From assembly GCA_020404895.1 (NCBI GenBank), contig JADBWK010000002.1:59341-123340 (forward strand): a DNA stretch of 64,000 bases, read 5' to 3'. The translations under genes and the position numbers were made by a program. This DNA comes from Pseudanabaena sp. M085S1SP2A07QC (GTDB taxonomy: Bacteria; Cyanobacteriota; Cyanobacteriia; Pseudanabaenales; Pseudanabaenaceae). The notes under the pieces are model-generated. The model saw only the letters and a program-made list of their open reading frames with translations, was not told the DNA's origin and ran no database searches. Below, one piece after another: positions 8,021-16,233 of this stretch (position 1 is its first letter; the number at the start of each line of letters is the position of its first letter).

Positions 8021-8687
8021 GCGGTGATAAGGCTGGTAAAACAAAGGCGATCGCAATGCCACCTATAACTAGTATTTCAAAAATGAGTAGAGTTTTGCTG
8101 GAAGGATTCAGCTTAAAGCCTTTGAACCAAGACTTGGGCATGTCTTCAGAGCGAACTTTCCAATTATAGATAGATATTAATAGTGGAAATCCACCTACCT
8201 TTGCGCTCATCAATAGATGCATTGCGATCGCAAGAATCATTAATACCCATGAAACCAGATGTCCGATATACCAAACATGATTTAATTCTTTGCTAGGCAA
8301 CCATTCTTCCTTCATCATCCGCCCTGTAATTACAGCAAAGGTAGCGGATAGAAGCATGATCGTATTTGTGAGCCGCTGTAGAGATACCCACCAAATCGGT
8401 TTATTAAACTCTTTAAGCTGAACAAGGGATTGGGACTGAACTAATCGCCTTGAGCCTATATGAAAGCAATATAAAGCGAACAGTGGTAAGAGAAGCAAAA
8501 ATGTTAAAGCGATCGTGTCGTGAATACCCTGAGTATTTGGAACTATTGGCAAGTTAAGAGTGCCAAACCGCTTGTCAAAACGGTCATAGACCATAAAGCC
8601 TGTAATCAATGCAGCAAAGACAAGTAAAGCGATCGCACTATGCAGTAACCGTAGTAAAACAGGCTGGTATGGAGTAGTTTGCGACAT
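8016..8687 (-). CDS. Cytochrome b561/b6-like membrane protein
   Basis: A 223-residue membrane protein with about four to five helices and histidines in haem-ligand positions: LLHSAIALL near residue 16, GIHDTIAL and CFHIGSRR around residues 50-76, and VWYIGHLVSW and IAMHLLMS around residues 138-162. This matches Ni-hydrogenase/cytochrome b561-type diheme electron carriers. Its redox partner is not visible. ATG 8687 is the only sensible start. Confidence 0.75.
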   Translation of the reverse strand: MSQTTPYQPVLLRLLHSAIALLVFAALITGFMVYDRFDKRFGTLNLPIVPNTQGIHDTIALTFLLLLPLFALYCFHIGSRRLVQSQSLVQLKEFNKPIWWVSLQRLTNTIMLLSATFAVITGRMMKEEWLPSKELNHVWYIGHLVSWVLMILAIAMHLLMSAKVGGFPLLISIYNWKVRSEDMPKSWFKGFKLNPSSKTLLIFEILVIGGIAIAFVLPALSPQ

Positions 8688-8731
8688 AATCTTTTTGTTA
8701 TGATTGCGGATGAATATCAGATAAAATAAAA

Positions 8732-8947
8732 ATGAGTAAAAGCCTAATAAGCAAAGTTATAGCAATCGGTGCTACTCACCTTATATTCAATGTTACGATG
8801 TTTTTCACTGGCAAGCCTGTTGCAAGTGCGGCAGCCATATCACAAGCCCTCAAATGGTTAAGCTTTGGCACTCACGAGCAATATGGAGTATGTACACTGA
8901 TTAGTATTGCATTTATGGTTAATTCATTTTTAAAAAGGATTCTTTAG
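8732..8947 (+). CDS. Small membrane protein, hypothetical
   Basis: A 71-residue protein with two hydrophobic stretches (residues ~7-25 and 50-65). It is divergent from the cytochrome b-like gene, 44 bases away, and 11 bases upstream of a second tiny membrane protein. No family is recognised. Confidence 0.45.
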   Translation: MSKSLISKVIAIGATHLIFNVTMFFTGKPVASAAAISQALKWLSFGTHEQYGVCTLISIAFMVNSFLKRIL

Positions 8948-8958
8948 GGGATAGAACA

Positions 8959-9144
8959 ATGATTAAATTCGCAATGTATTTCGTTATGTTTGTTGGTGCA
9001 ATCGCGATCGCGGCTTGGGTATCTCGTGAGGCTAGCTACTTCTTTAATAGTCTCTTCTATTACGTTCGATATCATTGGCTACCATTTTTGGGAGGTGTCG
9101 CGTTAATTGCGATTATCTACAAAGTCCTTAGTAGTAAATCATGA
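8959..9144 (+). CDS. Small membrane protein, hypothetical
   Basis: A 61-residue protein with two membrane segments separated by a short aromatic turn (FFNSLFYYVRYHWLP). A GGGGATAG ribosome-binding-like stretch precedes the ATG. It ends six bases before the recombinase start, so the two small genes and the recombinase may be co-transcribed. Confidence 0.5.
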   Translation: MIKFAMYFVMFVGAIAIAAWVSREASYFFNSLFYYVRYHWLPFLGGVALIAIIYKVLSSKS

Positions 9145-9150
9145 GCCAAC

Positions 9151-10719
9151 ATGATAGATCTAGGAATAAATAGTTTAGAGCGAATTCTCACTGCTTGCGA
9201 TCGCAACACATTGGCAGGTCAGCGCGATTATGTAATTTTGCGTTTATTAATGGAGAATTCGCTAAAGCGGCAACAGGTTACAGCGATTAGTATTTGCGAT
9301 TTTGACTTTAAGTTGCGATCGCTAATGATTCAACAACCCTATAAGCGTCAAGATCAGCTAAATCAGCCAGAAATTATTAGTCTCAGCTTGGACACAGCCA
9401 CCGCATTACAAGACTGGCTGAATTTGATTCATATCAGCAATGAGAATGGGTTAGAAGATTCTCAATCGCCATTATTTATATCGCTAGATCGCGCTAATTA
9501 TGGACATAGGCTGACGGGAACAGCTATCTATAGACTTGTCAAACGCGCAGCGGTTAATGCAGGTGTTAATAGTGCGATCGCCCCCGAACAGTTGCGATTT
9601 AGCCAAGAAAAATACGCATTATCTCAAGATTATGAGACGCAAAATAGGACTATGCTTGAGACTTGTGATTCTCGATTGAGACTTACTGATGTATCTGAAT
9701 TAGAATGCAAGAATCAAAACGAGACTCATTTAGAGATTGGCAAGTCTCAAATAAGAGTAGATGATCAATTAACAAATTTCAGCAATACTCCCTACGCACT
9801 TGCAGAATTTAACCCCGATATATTAACTGCTCTCCTTTCTGACAAACGGAGTCTTAATACTAGACGTGCTTATGAAAAAGACTTGCGATATTTTTTCCTT
9901 GCAGCCTATGGGCAGAAGCCCACTGAGACTGTAATTGCTCAATTCCTGCAATTGAATAGATTTGAGGCGATCGCGATCGCGCTGAGATACAAATCAGACC
10001 TAATTGCTAGAGGCTTAAAGGAATCAACTATAAATCGGCGGCTATCAGCGCTTAAGTCCCTAGTAAACTTCGCGGCAAAATTAGGAAAATGCAATTGGAA
10101 TCTTGATGATGTCCAAACTGAGACAGTCCAAACCTATCGTGATACTACGGGGATTAAGCCTGAAGGTATTCGCACCATGTTATTAAGCATCAAACGTGAC
10201 ACGATGAAAGGAAAACGTGATTTTGCGATTTTAAGACTACTTTGGGACAATGCCCTGCGTCGCAATGAAGTAGTTAGCGCTAATATCGGTGATTTTGATT
10301 ATGAAGGGCGATCGCTACAAATTTTAGGCAAAGGACGTGGCTCTCAAAAGAGTCTCATTAGTCTTAATACGGGAACAATTGGCGCGATTCAAGACTGGCT
10401 ATCTTGTATTGAGACAAAGGATTTAAGTCAGCCATTATTCCATTCCCTAGATCTAGCTAATCGCGGACATAGACTGACTGGGACAGCTATTTACCAAATT
10501 GTTAATCAGATTGCGCAAGCATCAGGAATCTCTAAACATATGTCCCCGCATCGGATTCGCCATTCTGCAATTACAGCCGCTCTAGATGCGACTAATGGCA
10601 ATGTACGTAAAGTCCAGAAATTATCACGACACAAAAAGCTTGATACCCTTATGCTATATGACGACAATCGCACCAATATGCAAGGTGAAGTATCGAGTTT
10701 GTTAGGAGATTTGATATAA
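9151..10719 (+). CDS. Tyrosine recombinase with duplicated, degenerate N-terminal catalytic half
   Basis: A 522-residue integrase/XerC-type protein. Residues ~220-310 form the SAM-like core-binding domain (LNTRRAYEKDLRYF) and ~325-522 the catalytic domain, with Arg in LRRNEVV, HRIRHS, a His in LSRHKK and the Tyr nucleophile in LMLYDDN. Uniquely, residues 1-165 repeat the catalytic half in diverged form: AGQRDYVILRLL matches KGKRDFAILRLL, LKRQQV matches LRRNEV, and GHRLTGTAIYRLV matches GHRLTGTAIYQIV. The first copy lacks the HxxR box (QLRFSQ) and the Tyr. The C-terminal half should be active; the N-terminal half is probably regulatory. Confidence 0.88.
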   Translation: MIDLGINSLERILTACDRNTLAGQRDYVILRLLMENSLKRQQVTAISICDFDFKLRSLMIQQPYKRQDQLNQPEIISLSLDTATALQDWLNLIHISNENGLEDSQSPLFISLDRANYGHRLTGTAIYRLVKRAAVNAGVNSAIAPEQLRFSQEKYALSQDYETQNRTMLETCDSRLRLTDVSELECKNQNETHLEIGKSQIRVDDQLTNFSNTPYALAEFNPDILTALLSDKRSLNTRRAYEKDLRYFFLAAYGQKPTETVIAQFLQLNRFEAIAIALRYKSDLIARGLKESTINRRLSALKSLVNFAAKLGKCNWNLDDVQTETVQTYRDTTGIKPEGIRTMLLSIKRDTMKGKRDFAILRLLWDNALRRNEVVSANIGDFDYEGRSLQILGKGRGSQKSLISLNTGTIGAIQDWLSCIETKDLSQPLFHSLDLANRGHRLTGTAIYQIVNQIAQASGISKHMSPHRIRHSAITAALDATNGNVRKVQKLSRHKKLDTLMLYDDNRTNMQGEVSSLLGDLI

Positions 10720-10721
10720 AC

Positions 10722-10764
10722 CCAAAAGCGAGTTGCAGCGCTAAGCGCCGCAACTCGCTTTTGG
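10722..10764. terminator. Palindrome with GCTAAGC centre
   Basis: Arms of about 20 bp with one A-C mismatch around GCGCTAAGCGC, three bases after the recombinase stop. Confidence 0.75.
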
Positions 10765-10907
10765 ATTTTCTAAAGCTATACCTTGAGGCTCTCATTCGCA
10801 CGATATAAAATGGCGGCTATCGGAATCACATTGTATTAATGCTATCTGTATCAACTCCCAAAAACAAAGTAATATTACATACGGTCTTCGTCTAGAGATG
10901 TATAAAT

Positions 10908-11852
10908 ATGATGCGAATACTGGCCTTGGTTCCAGGTGGAACTGGCGATCAGTTACTATTTTTCCCGACACTGGATACGCTTAAACAAAGTTATCCCAAT
11001 GCCGAGATTGATGTGGTAGTCGAACCACGGGCAATGGCAGCTTATCGCGTTTGCCAATCTGTGAACCGAGTCCTCAAGTTTGATTTCGGCGATCGCAACT
11101 CGTTGGCAGATTTTGGTAACTTACTCGGAACCATTCGCGATCGCGAATATGATGCAGCGATCGTTACACAGCCTAGTTTTTCGATTAATAGCTTGTTATG
11201 GTTAAGCGGTATTCCCAAGCGGATATCCTTTGCTGGACAGGGTGACTTTTTGCTGACTGATATTATTACTGCCGATCCTCAAGAATATGCCGCAGTCCAA
11301 AAACATAACTTGCTGATGGCGATCAATATCCAGAAGTTATGTCCACCGATTAAGGTTACGCTCCCAAAAAATGATTTGGATTGGGCTGCGAATGAGCAGA
11401 AGCGTCTTGGTATTCAGAAAAGTGGTTTTATCCTACTGAATTGTGGTGCTTACGCTAACTATCCTGCTGAGAGCTGGGCAACAATTGCGATCGGTATTCA
11501 AGCTAAACTCCCCGATTTACCAATTGTGGCAATCGATAGCGTCAATAATGCTGATTTGCTAAAGCAATTAACCGCTAAAGTCCCCAATCTCATAATTACT
11601 AGTCCGACTGATATTAGTAAGCTAACCGCATTCATTGCCTCTGCAAATCTATTTATTTGTGCTGAAGGTGATGCAATGCAATTGGGGGTTGCTGTTGGCA
11701 CGGCAATAGTGGCGATTTTAGGCGCTAATACTCCTGCTGGATATTTGCTACCGCTTGTTGAAAAGCGGATCAAATATGTGCAAGCGATCGCAGGTCAATC
11801 TCTTAAAGCGATTGACCCGCAGATAGTCCTATCCAAAATCTGGGAAGGATAG
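10908..11852 (+). CDS. Glycosyltransferase family 9 protein
   Basis: A 314-residue ADP-heptose-type (GT9) glycosyltransferase. The N-terminus ILALVPGGTGDQLLFFPTL is the family nucleotide-sugar fold start, followed by WLSGIPKRISF and a C-terminal GDAMQLGVAVGTAIVAILG that corresponds to the sugar-nucleotide binding loop. It transfers sugars to cell-envelope glycans; the exact donor in cyanobacteria is unknown. It stands alone, flanked by hairpins. ATG 10908 or the following ATG can start it. Confidence 0.8.
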   Translation: MMRILALVPGGTGDQLLFFPTLDTLKQSYPNAEIDVVVEPRAMAAYRVCQSVNRVLKFDFGDRNSLADFGNLLGTIRDREYDAAIVTQPSFSINSLLWLSGIPKRISFAGQGDFLLTDIITADPQEYAAVQKHNLLMAINIQKLCPPIKVTLPKNDLDWAANEQKRLGIQKSGFILLNCGAYANYPAESWATIAIGIQAKLPDLPIVAIDSVNNADLLKQLTAKVPNLIITSPTDISKLTAFIASANLFICAEGDAMQLGVAVGTAIVAILGANTPAGYLLPLVEKRIKYVQAIAGQSLKAIDPQIVLSKIWEG

Positions 11853-11856
11853 ATAT

Positions 11857-11891
11857 TTTTGGAGTTTTCGCAGATACTGAAAACTCCAAAA
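11857..11891. terminator. Hairpin after GT9 gene
   Basis: Thirteen-base arms (TTTTGGAGTTTTC/GAAAACTCCAAAA) lie a few bases after the stop, with an A-T rich 9-base loop. Confidence 0.65.
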
Positions 11892-11897
11892 TGGGTT

Positions 11898-11940
11898 TTA
11901 ATACACAGAAGGCTCGCTTTGCGAGCCTTTTGTGTATTAA
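11898..11940. terminator. Palindrome with GCTTTGC centre
   Basis: Twenty-base arms with one G-T pair around CGCTTTGCG, directly after the previous hairpin. The rest of 11941-12140 up to hsdR shows no further structure I can name. Confidence 0.7.
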
Positions 11941-12140
11941 CTTTTTACAGTTGGCTCAGTTCTAAATTCAGTGATGTGATGTTCTTAAAAATTTAGTGGA
12001 CTAGACTCAAGTTATACTTTTGGAAATCTTTGAGAAACTGTTTTTTAAAATCTAGACACAACACAAGCATTCTAGGTTTAGCACTCGTTACTCAAATTAT
12101 TTCTATCTCTAGGGCTGCCCGTCTGTACCTGCTGAGCGTA

Positions 12141-15100
12141 ATGACTGAACAAACAATCGAACAAGCATTGATCGAAAAATTGGGGGATCTCAAATACATT
12201 TATCGTGCTGATATCCACGATCGCACGACACTAGAGAAAAACTTTCGCGAGAAGTTCGAGTCGCTTAACCGTGTGCATCTCACAGATGGGGAATTCTCTC
12301 GATTGTTGGAGCAGATTGTCACGCCTGATGTCTTTGCCGCCGCCCGACACCTGCGCGATCGCAACAGCTTTGAGCGTGACGACGGCACACCGCTTTATTA
12401 CACCCTCGTTAATATTAAAGATTGGTGTAAAAACACTTTTGAGGTGATCAATCAGCTTCGTATCAATACTGCTAGTAGTCATCACCGCTATGATGTGCTG
12501 CTGCTGATCAATGGTGTACCAGTGGTACAAATAGAGCTAAAAAATCTGGACATTACCCCACGCCGCGCCATACAGCAGATTGTTGATTACAAAAACGATA
12601 TTGGCAATGGTTACACCAAAACTCTGCTTTGCTTTCTGCAATTGTTCATCGTCAGCAACCGCAGCGATACTTGGTACTTTGCCAACAACAACAGCCGTCA
12701 TTTTAGTTTTGATGCGGGAGAGCGCTTTTTGCCGATCTATCAGTTCGCTGGGGAAGACAACAGAAAAATTACCCACTTGGATAGCTTCGCTGAGAAGTTT
12801 CTGGCTAAATGTACACTAGGGCAGATGATCAGCCGATACATGGTGCTGGTGGCTGGTGAGCAAAAGCTGATGATGATGCGTCCCTATCAGATTTATGCTG
12901 TTAAGTCGATTGTGGAGTCTATCCACCAGAATTGTGGCAATGGCTATATTTGGCATACTACGGGTAGTGGCAAGACGCTTACATCTTTTAAGGCATCGAC
13001 ACTGCTCAAGGATAATCCAGATATTGAGAAATGCCTGTTTGTAGTCGATCGCAAGGATCTCGATCGCCAAACGCGGGAAGAATTTAATAAGTTTCAGGAA
13101 GGTTGTGTTGAAGAAAATACCAACACGGAATCCCTAGTGCAGCGTTTGCTATCTGATGACTATGCCGATAAGGTGATTGTTACCACGATCCAGAAGCTTA
13201 GTTTAGCTTTGGATGACACAAGCAAAAATGGCAAAAAACGCAACTATAAGCAACGGCTGGAGTCGATTCGCCATAAGCGTATTGTTTTTATTTTTGATGA
13301 ATGTCATAGATCGCAATTTGGCGAGAACCATAGGGCGATCGTAGAATTTTTCCCAAACGCGCAACTATTTGGTTTTACGGGTACGCCCATCTTCGATCGA
13401 AACTCTACCTATCAGCAGATCGAGGGGAAAGAAGCCTCCTATAAAACTACGGCAGATATCTTTCAGCATCAACTGCACTCCTACACTATTACTGACGCGA
13501 TTGAAGACCGCAATGTCCTGCGCTTTCATATTGACTATTACAAGCCTGAGGAACCACCCCGTCCCTGCGGGACACCCCTCCAGATGAGGGGAATGGGGGA
13601 GCCTTTGGCTAAACGGGCGGTTGTTGAGGCGATTTTGATGAAGCATGATGCGGCTACGGCGGGGCGTAAGTTTAATGCGATTCTGGCTACAAGCTCGATT
13701 AATGATGCGATCGCCTATCATGACTTGTTTAAAGAAATTCAGGCGGAAAAACATGCGGAAGATAGTGACTTCCAGCCTTTGAACATTGCCTGTGTTTTTT
13801 CGCCTCCTGCTATAGGTAAGGCTGAAGGCAATGAGGACGTGAGACAACTCCAAGAAGACTTACCCACCGAAAAGGCGGATAACCAAGTTGAACCAGAGGT
13901 AAAGAAAGCGGCGCTAAAAGCGATCATGTCTGATTACAATGCTCGCTATGGCACAAATCACGATATTAATAATTTCGATTTGTACTATCAGAATGTGCAG
14001 GATCGGATCAAGGATCATCAATACACTAACCAAGATTTGCCCCATGCCCAAAAGATCGACATTACGATCGTTGTGGATATGCTGCTGACAGGCTTCGATT
14101 CCAAATATTTAAATACGCTCTATGTCGATAAAAATTTGAAATATCACGGGCTAATTCAGGCATTTTCGCGCACCAATCGCGTGCTGAATGACACCAAGCC
14201 CTATGGCAATATTCTCGATTTTCGCCAACAGCAAAGCGCTGTTGATGAAGCGATCAAGCTATTCTCTGGTGAAGATAAAGACCGAGCTAAAGAAATTTGG
14301 TTAGTCGATCCTGCTCCTGTGGCGATCGAGAAGCTCGAAGTGGCGGTTAAAAAACTCGATGAGTTTATGCAATCCCAAGGTTTAGCCTATGCCCCCGAAG
14401 AAGTACCGAATCTCAAGGGCGATGCGGCGCGGGGTCAGTTTGTCAATCTCTTTAAGGAGGTGCAACGTCTCAAGACGCAACTCGACCAATACACTGACCT
14501 GACGACAGAAAATACCACCGCGATCGCGCAAGTGATTCCCCAAGAGCAGTTACAAGCTTTTCGGGGTGTATATCTTGAGACTGCCCAACGGCTCAAGGTG
14601 CAGCAGGGCAAGAGCAACACCAGTCCAGAAGTGGAACAACTAGATTTTGAATTTGTGTTGTTTGCTTCGGCGGTGATTGATTATGACTACATCATGGGAT
14701 TGATTGCTAATTTTAAGCAGGACGCACCGAGTAAGGAGAAGATGACCCGTGAGCAGTTGATTGGCTTGATCAAGTCCGATGCTAAGCTTTTGGACGATCA
14801 CGAGAATATGATTGCTTACATTGATACACTGCCAGCAGGGAAAGGCTTAGACGAAAGGGCGATCCGTCAGGGGTATGAACGCTTCAAAGCTGAGAAAAAT
14901 GCGCGTGAGTTGGCGGCGATCGCTAATAAACATGGGCTAGAAGCTGCGGCGCTACAAACTTTTGTGGATGGTATTTTGCGGCGGATGATTTTTGATGGTG
15001 AGCAACTCGGTGATTTGTTGGCTCCTTTAGAGTTGGGTTGGAAGGCTCGCACCAAGAAGGAGTTGGCTTTGATGGAGGATTTAATTCCGTTGTTGCACAG

Positions 15101-15146
15101 GTTGGCACAGGGTCGAGAAATTACGGGGTTGAAGGCTTATGAGTAG
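12141..15146 (+). CDS. hsdR: Type I restriction endonuclease subunit R
   Basis: The motor and nuclease subunit of a type I restriction-modification complex (about 1002 residues). An N-terminal nuclease domain carries Asp near residue 116 (RYDVLLL) and ELK near 131. Then come Walker A TTGSGKT near 271, DECHRS near 386, TGTPIF near 412 and the distal helicase motifs VVDMLLTGFDS and QAFSRTNR. I chose ATG 12141 (MTEQTIEQALIEKL), because the upstream extension to 12030 is hydrophobic and unlike the family. Residues ~471-488 (PPRPCGTPLQMRGMGEP) are encoded by an in-frame C/G-rich repeat absent from the usual domain. Other subunits lie 1-5 kb downstream. Confidence 0.95.
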   Translation: MTEQTIEQALIEKLGDLKYIYRADIHDRTTLEKNFREKFESLNRVHLTDGEFSRLLEQIVTPDVFAAARHLRDRNSFERDDGTPLYYTLVNIKDWCKNTFEVINQLRINTASSHHRYDVLLLINGVPVVQIELKNLDITPRRAIQQIVDYKNDIGNGYTKTLLCFLQLFIVSNRSDTWYFANNNSRHFSFDAGERFLPIYQFAGEDNRKITHLDSFAEKFLAKCTLGQMISRYMVLVAGEQKLMMMRPYQIYAVKSIVESIHQNCGNGYIWHTTGSGKTLTSFKASTLLKDNPDIEKCLFVVDRKDLDRQTREEFNKFQEGCVEENTNTESLVQRLLSDDYADKVIVTTIQKLSLALDDTSKNGKKRNYKQRLESIRHKRIVFIFDECHRSQFGENHRAIVEFFPNAQLFGFTGTPIFDRNSTYQQIEGKEASYKTTADIFQHQLHSYTITDAIEDRNVLRFHIDYYKPEEPPRPCGTPLQMRGMGEPLAKRAVVEAILMKHDAATAGRKFNAILATSSINDAIAYHDLFKEIQAEKHAEDSDFQPLNIACVFSPPAIGKAEGNEDVRQLQEDLPTEKADNQVEPEVKKAALKAIMSDYNARYGTNHDINNFDLYYQNVQDRIKDHQYTNQDLPHAQKIDITIVVDMLLTGFDSKYLNTLYVDKNLKYHGLIQAFSRTNRVLNDTKPYGNILDFRQQQSAVDEAIKLFSGEDKDRAKEIWLVDPAPVAIEKLEVAVKKLDEFMQSQGLAYAPEEVPNLKGDAARGQFVNLFKEVQRLKTQLDQYTDLTTENTTAIAQVIPQEQLQAFRGVYLETAQRLKVQQGKSNTSPEVEQLDFEFVLFASAVIDYDYIMGLIANFKQDAPSKEKMTREQLIGLIKSDAKLLDDHENMIAYIDTLPAGKGLDERAIRQGYERFKAEKNARELAAIANKHGLEAAALQTFVDGILRRMIFDGEQLGDLLAPLELGWKARTKKELALMEDLIPLLHRLAQGREITGLKAYE
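13553..13600. repeat. C/G-rich palindromic repeat inside hsdR
   Basis: A partial copy beginning ACCACCCCGTCCCTGCGGG and ending in AGGGGAATGGGG. It matches the larger copies at 15154, 15770 and 18796 and keeps the hsdR frame open, adding a Pro/Gly-rich loop between the nuclease-helicase core segments. Confidence 0.75.
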
Positions 15147-15153
15147 TAAAGAG

Positions 15154-15362
15154 ACCACCCCGTCCCTTCAGGACACCCCTCCAAGGGAGGGGAATTTGAC
15201 CACCCCTGCCCCTCCAGAGGAGGGGGGGGAATTTGACCACCCCTGCCCCTCCAGAGGAGGGGGGGGGAATTTGACCACCCCTGCCCCTCCAGAGGAGGGG
15301 AATGAATGCACTCTTAATTCCCCTCCTCTGGAGGGGGGGCAGGCGAAGCCTGACGGGGTGGT
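15154..15362. repeat. Compound C/G-rich palindromic repeat
   Basis: Begins ACCACCCCGTCCC and ends GACGGGGTGGT, its inverse. Inside are three tandem units each containing GACCACCCCTGCCCCTCCAG followed by AGGAGGGG, then an inverted arm CCCCTCCTCTGGAGGGG. It fills the space between hsdR and the DUF559 gene. It is a repeat of the kind found scattered in cyanobacterial genomes, not a CRISPR array: units abut and there are no unique spacers. Confidence 0.85.
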
Positions 15363-15394
15363 AAAACTTACAAACGAAGCCAATTAATTTTGCT

Positions 15395-15907
15395 ATGCGC
15401 GACACCAAAAACTATATGTCTCTCCCCTATAACCCAGCCCTAAAAGAACGGGCGCGGGAGTTGCGGCGTGCTGGAAATTTGGCTGAGGTTTTGCTATGGA
15501 ATCAACTCAAAAGAAAGCAGTTTTTGGGGCTAGATTTCGATCGCCAGAAAATCATCGGTAACTATATTGTTGATTTTTATTGTGCGGAAAAGTCCGTGGT
15601 GATTGAGGTAGATGGTAGTAGTCATGATGATAAGGTTGAATATGATGCAATTCGGGATGCTTTTTTGATGGGGTTGGATTTGACGGTGATTCATTTGCGC
15701 GATCTCGATGTGAAAAATAATATGGCGGGTGTGATGGATTTTTTGCGTGGTCATGCAGTGTGGGAGAAGACCACCCCGTCCCTGCGGGACACCCCTCCAG
15801 AGGAGGGGAATTTTGGACTGTCTAATTCCCCTCCTCTGGAGGGGGCAGGGGGTGGTTCTAAATGCGAGTCACAGCCTGACGGGGTAATGTATAGAGGTGA
15901 GCTATGA
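15395..15907 (+). CDS. DUF559 (Vsr-like) endonuclease-domain protein
   Basis: Residues ~8-125 match the DUF559 family of the PD-(D/E)XK/Vsr fold: ARELRRAGNLAEVLLWNQLK, IIGNYIVDFYC, VIEVDGSSH and a run to VIHLRDLDV; the Asp in VDFYC and Glu-x-Asp supply the metal site. The last ~45 residues (TTPSLRDTPPEEGN, SPPLEGAGGGS, QPDGV) are encoded by an inserted copy of the C/G-rich repeat and replace the natural C-terminus. ATG 15395 or ATG 15416 may start it. DUF559 genes often ride with type I loci; the role is unknown. Confidence 0.8.
   Translation: MRDTKNYMSLPYNPALKERARELRRAGNLAEVLLWNQLKRKQFLGLDFDRQKIIGNYIVDFYCAEKSVVIEVDGSSHDDKVEYDAIRDAFLMGLDLTVIHLRDLDVKNNMAGVMDFLRGHAVWEKTTPSLRDTPPEEGNFGLSNSPPLEGAGGGSKCESQPDGVMYRGEL
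15770..15885. repeat. C/G-rich palindromic repeat in DUF559 3' end
   Basis: Starts ACCACCCCGTCCCTGCGGG, contains CCAGAGGAGGGG and its inverse CCCCTCCTCTGG, and ends with CCTGACGGGGTA. It supplies the C-terminal codons of the DUF559 gene. Confidence 0.8.
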
Positions 15908-16233
15908 GTGAAATTGAGCTAGAAAAAAGCTATTCATCTCTTGTTGATGCGATCGCTTCAACCGTTGCAGAGGGAAGAAATTTTCTATGCAGGCAACTCT
16001 ATTTGCGAGTCCCAATTTTCCAGACACTGTCTGGAAAATTGAGTTGGAGCTACTATTGCGAAATCCTGAAGGCGTATAAAGATCAAATTCTGATGGAGTA
16101 CGCCACTCAAAATATCTCTAATCAGTTATTTGTGAGTCGTTATCAACTTTATTTGCCTGACCGAAAACAGCTAGAGCAGGAATTGCAAAAACTACTAGAA
16201 AGTAGAGAATCACAGGATGGGGGTGGGCTATGA
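15904..16233 (+). pseudogene. Internally deleted DUF1016 (YhcG-like) remnant
   Basis: This 109-residue frame joins two ends of a DUF1016 protein. The front reads FQTLSGKLSWSYYCEILKA, the typical N-terminal domain, and the back reads NISNQLFVSRYQLYLP and ELQKLL, the typical extreme C-terminus. The central ~200 residues, including the PD-(D/E)XK nuclease, are missing. It overlaps both neighbours as ATGA and so remains translated in the operon reading. It may be inert or act as a small leftover domain. Confidence 0.7.

Noticed and set aside
12030..12140. Extended hsdR start from TTG 12030
   Set aside because: The added residues are hydrophobic and unlike the family; MTEQTIEQAL at 12141 is the usual N-terminus.
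13365..13853. Long open frame on the minus strand inside hsdR
   Set aside because: It lies opposite a clearly conserved helicase region and has no recognisable domain, so it is a shadow of hsdR codon use.
15154..15362. Repeated C/G-rich units that might suggest a CRISPR array
   Set aside because: Units abut with slight length changes and without unique spacers; the same units occur in coding genes nearby.
15121..15408. Open frames on either strand across the repeat block
   Set aside because: Their Pro/Gly/Glu-rich translations derive only from the C/G-rich repeat; no start context or family.
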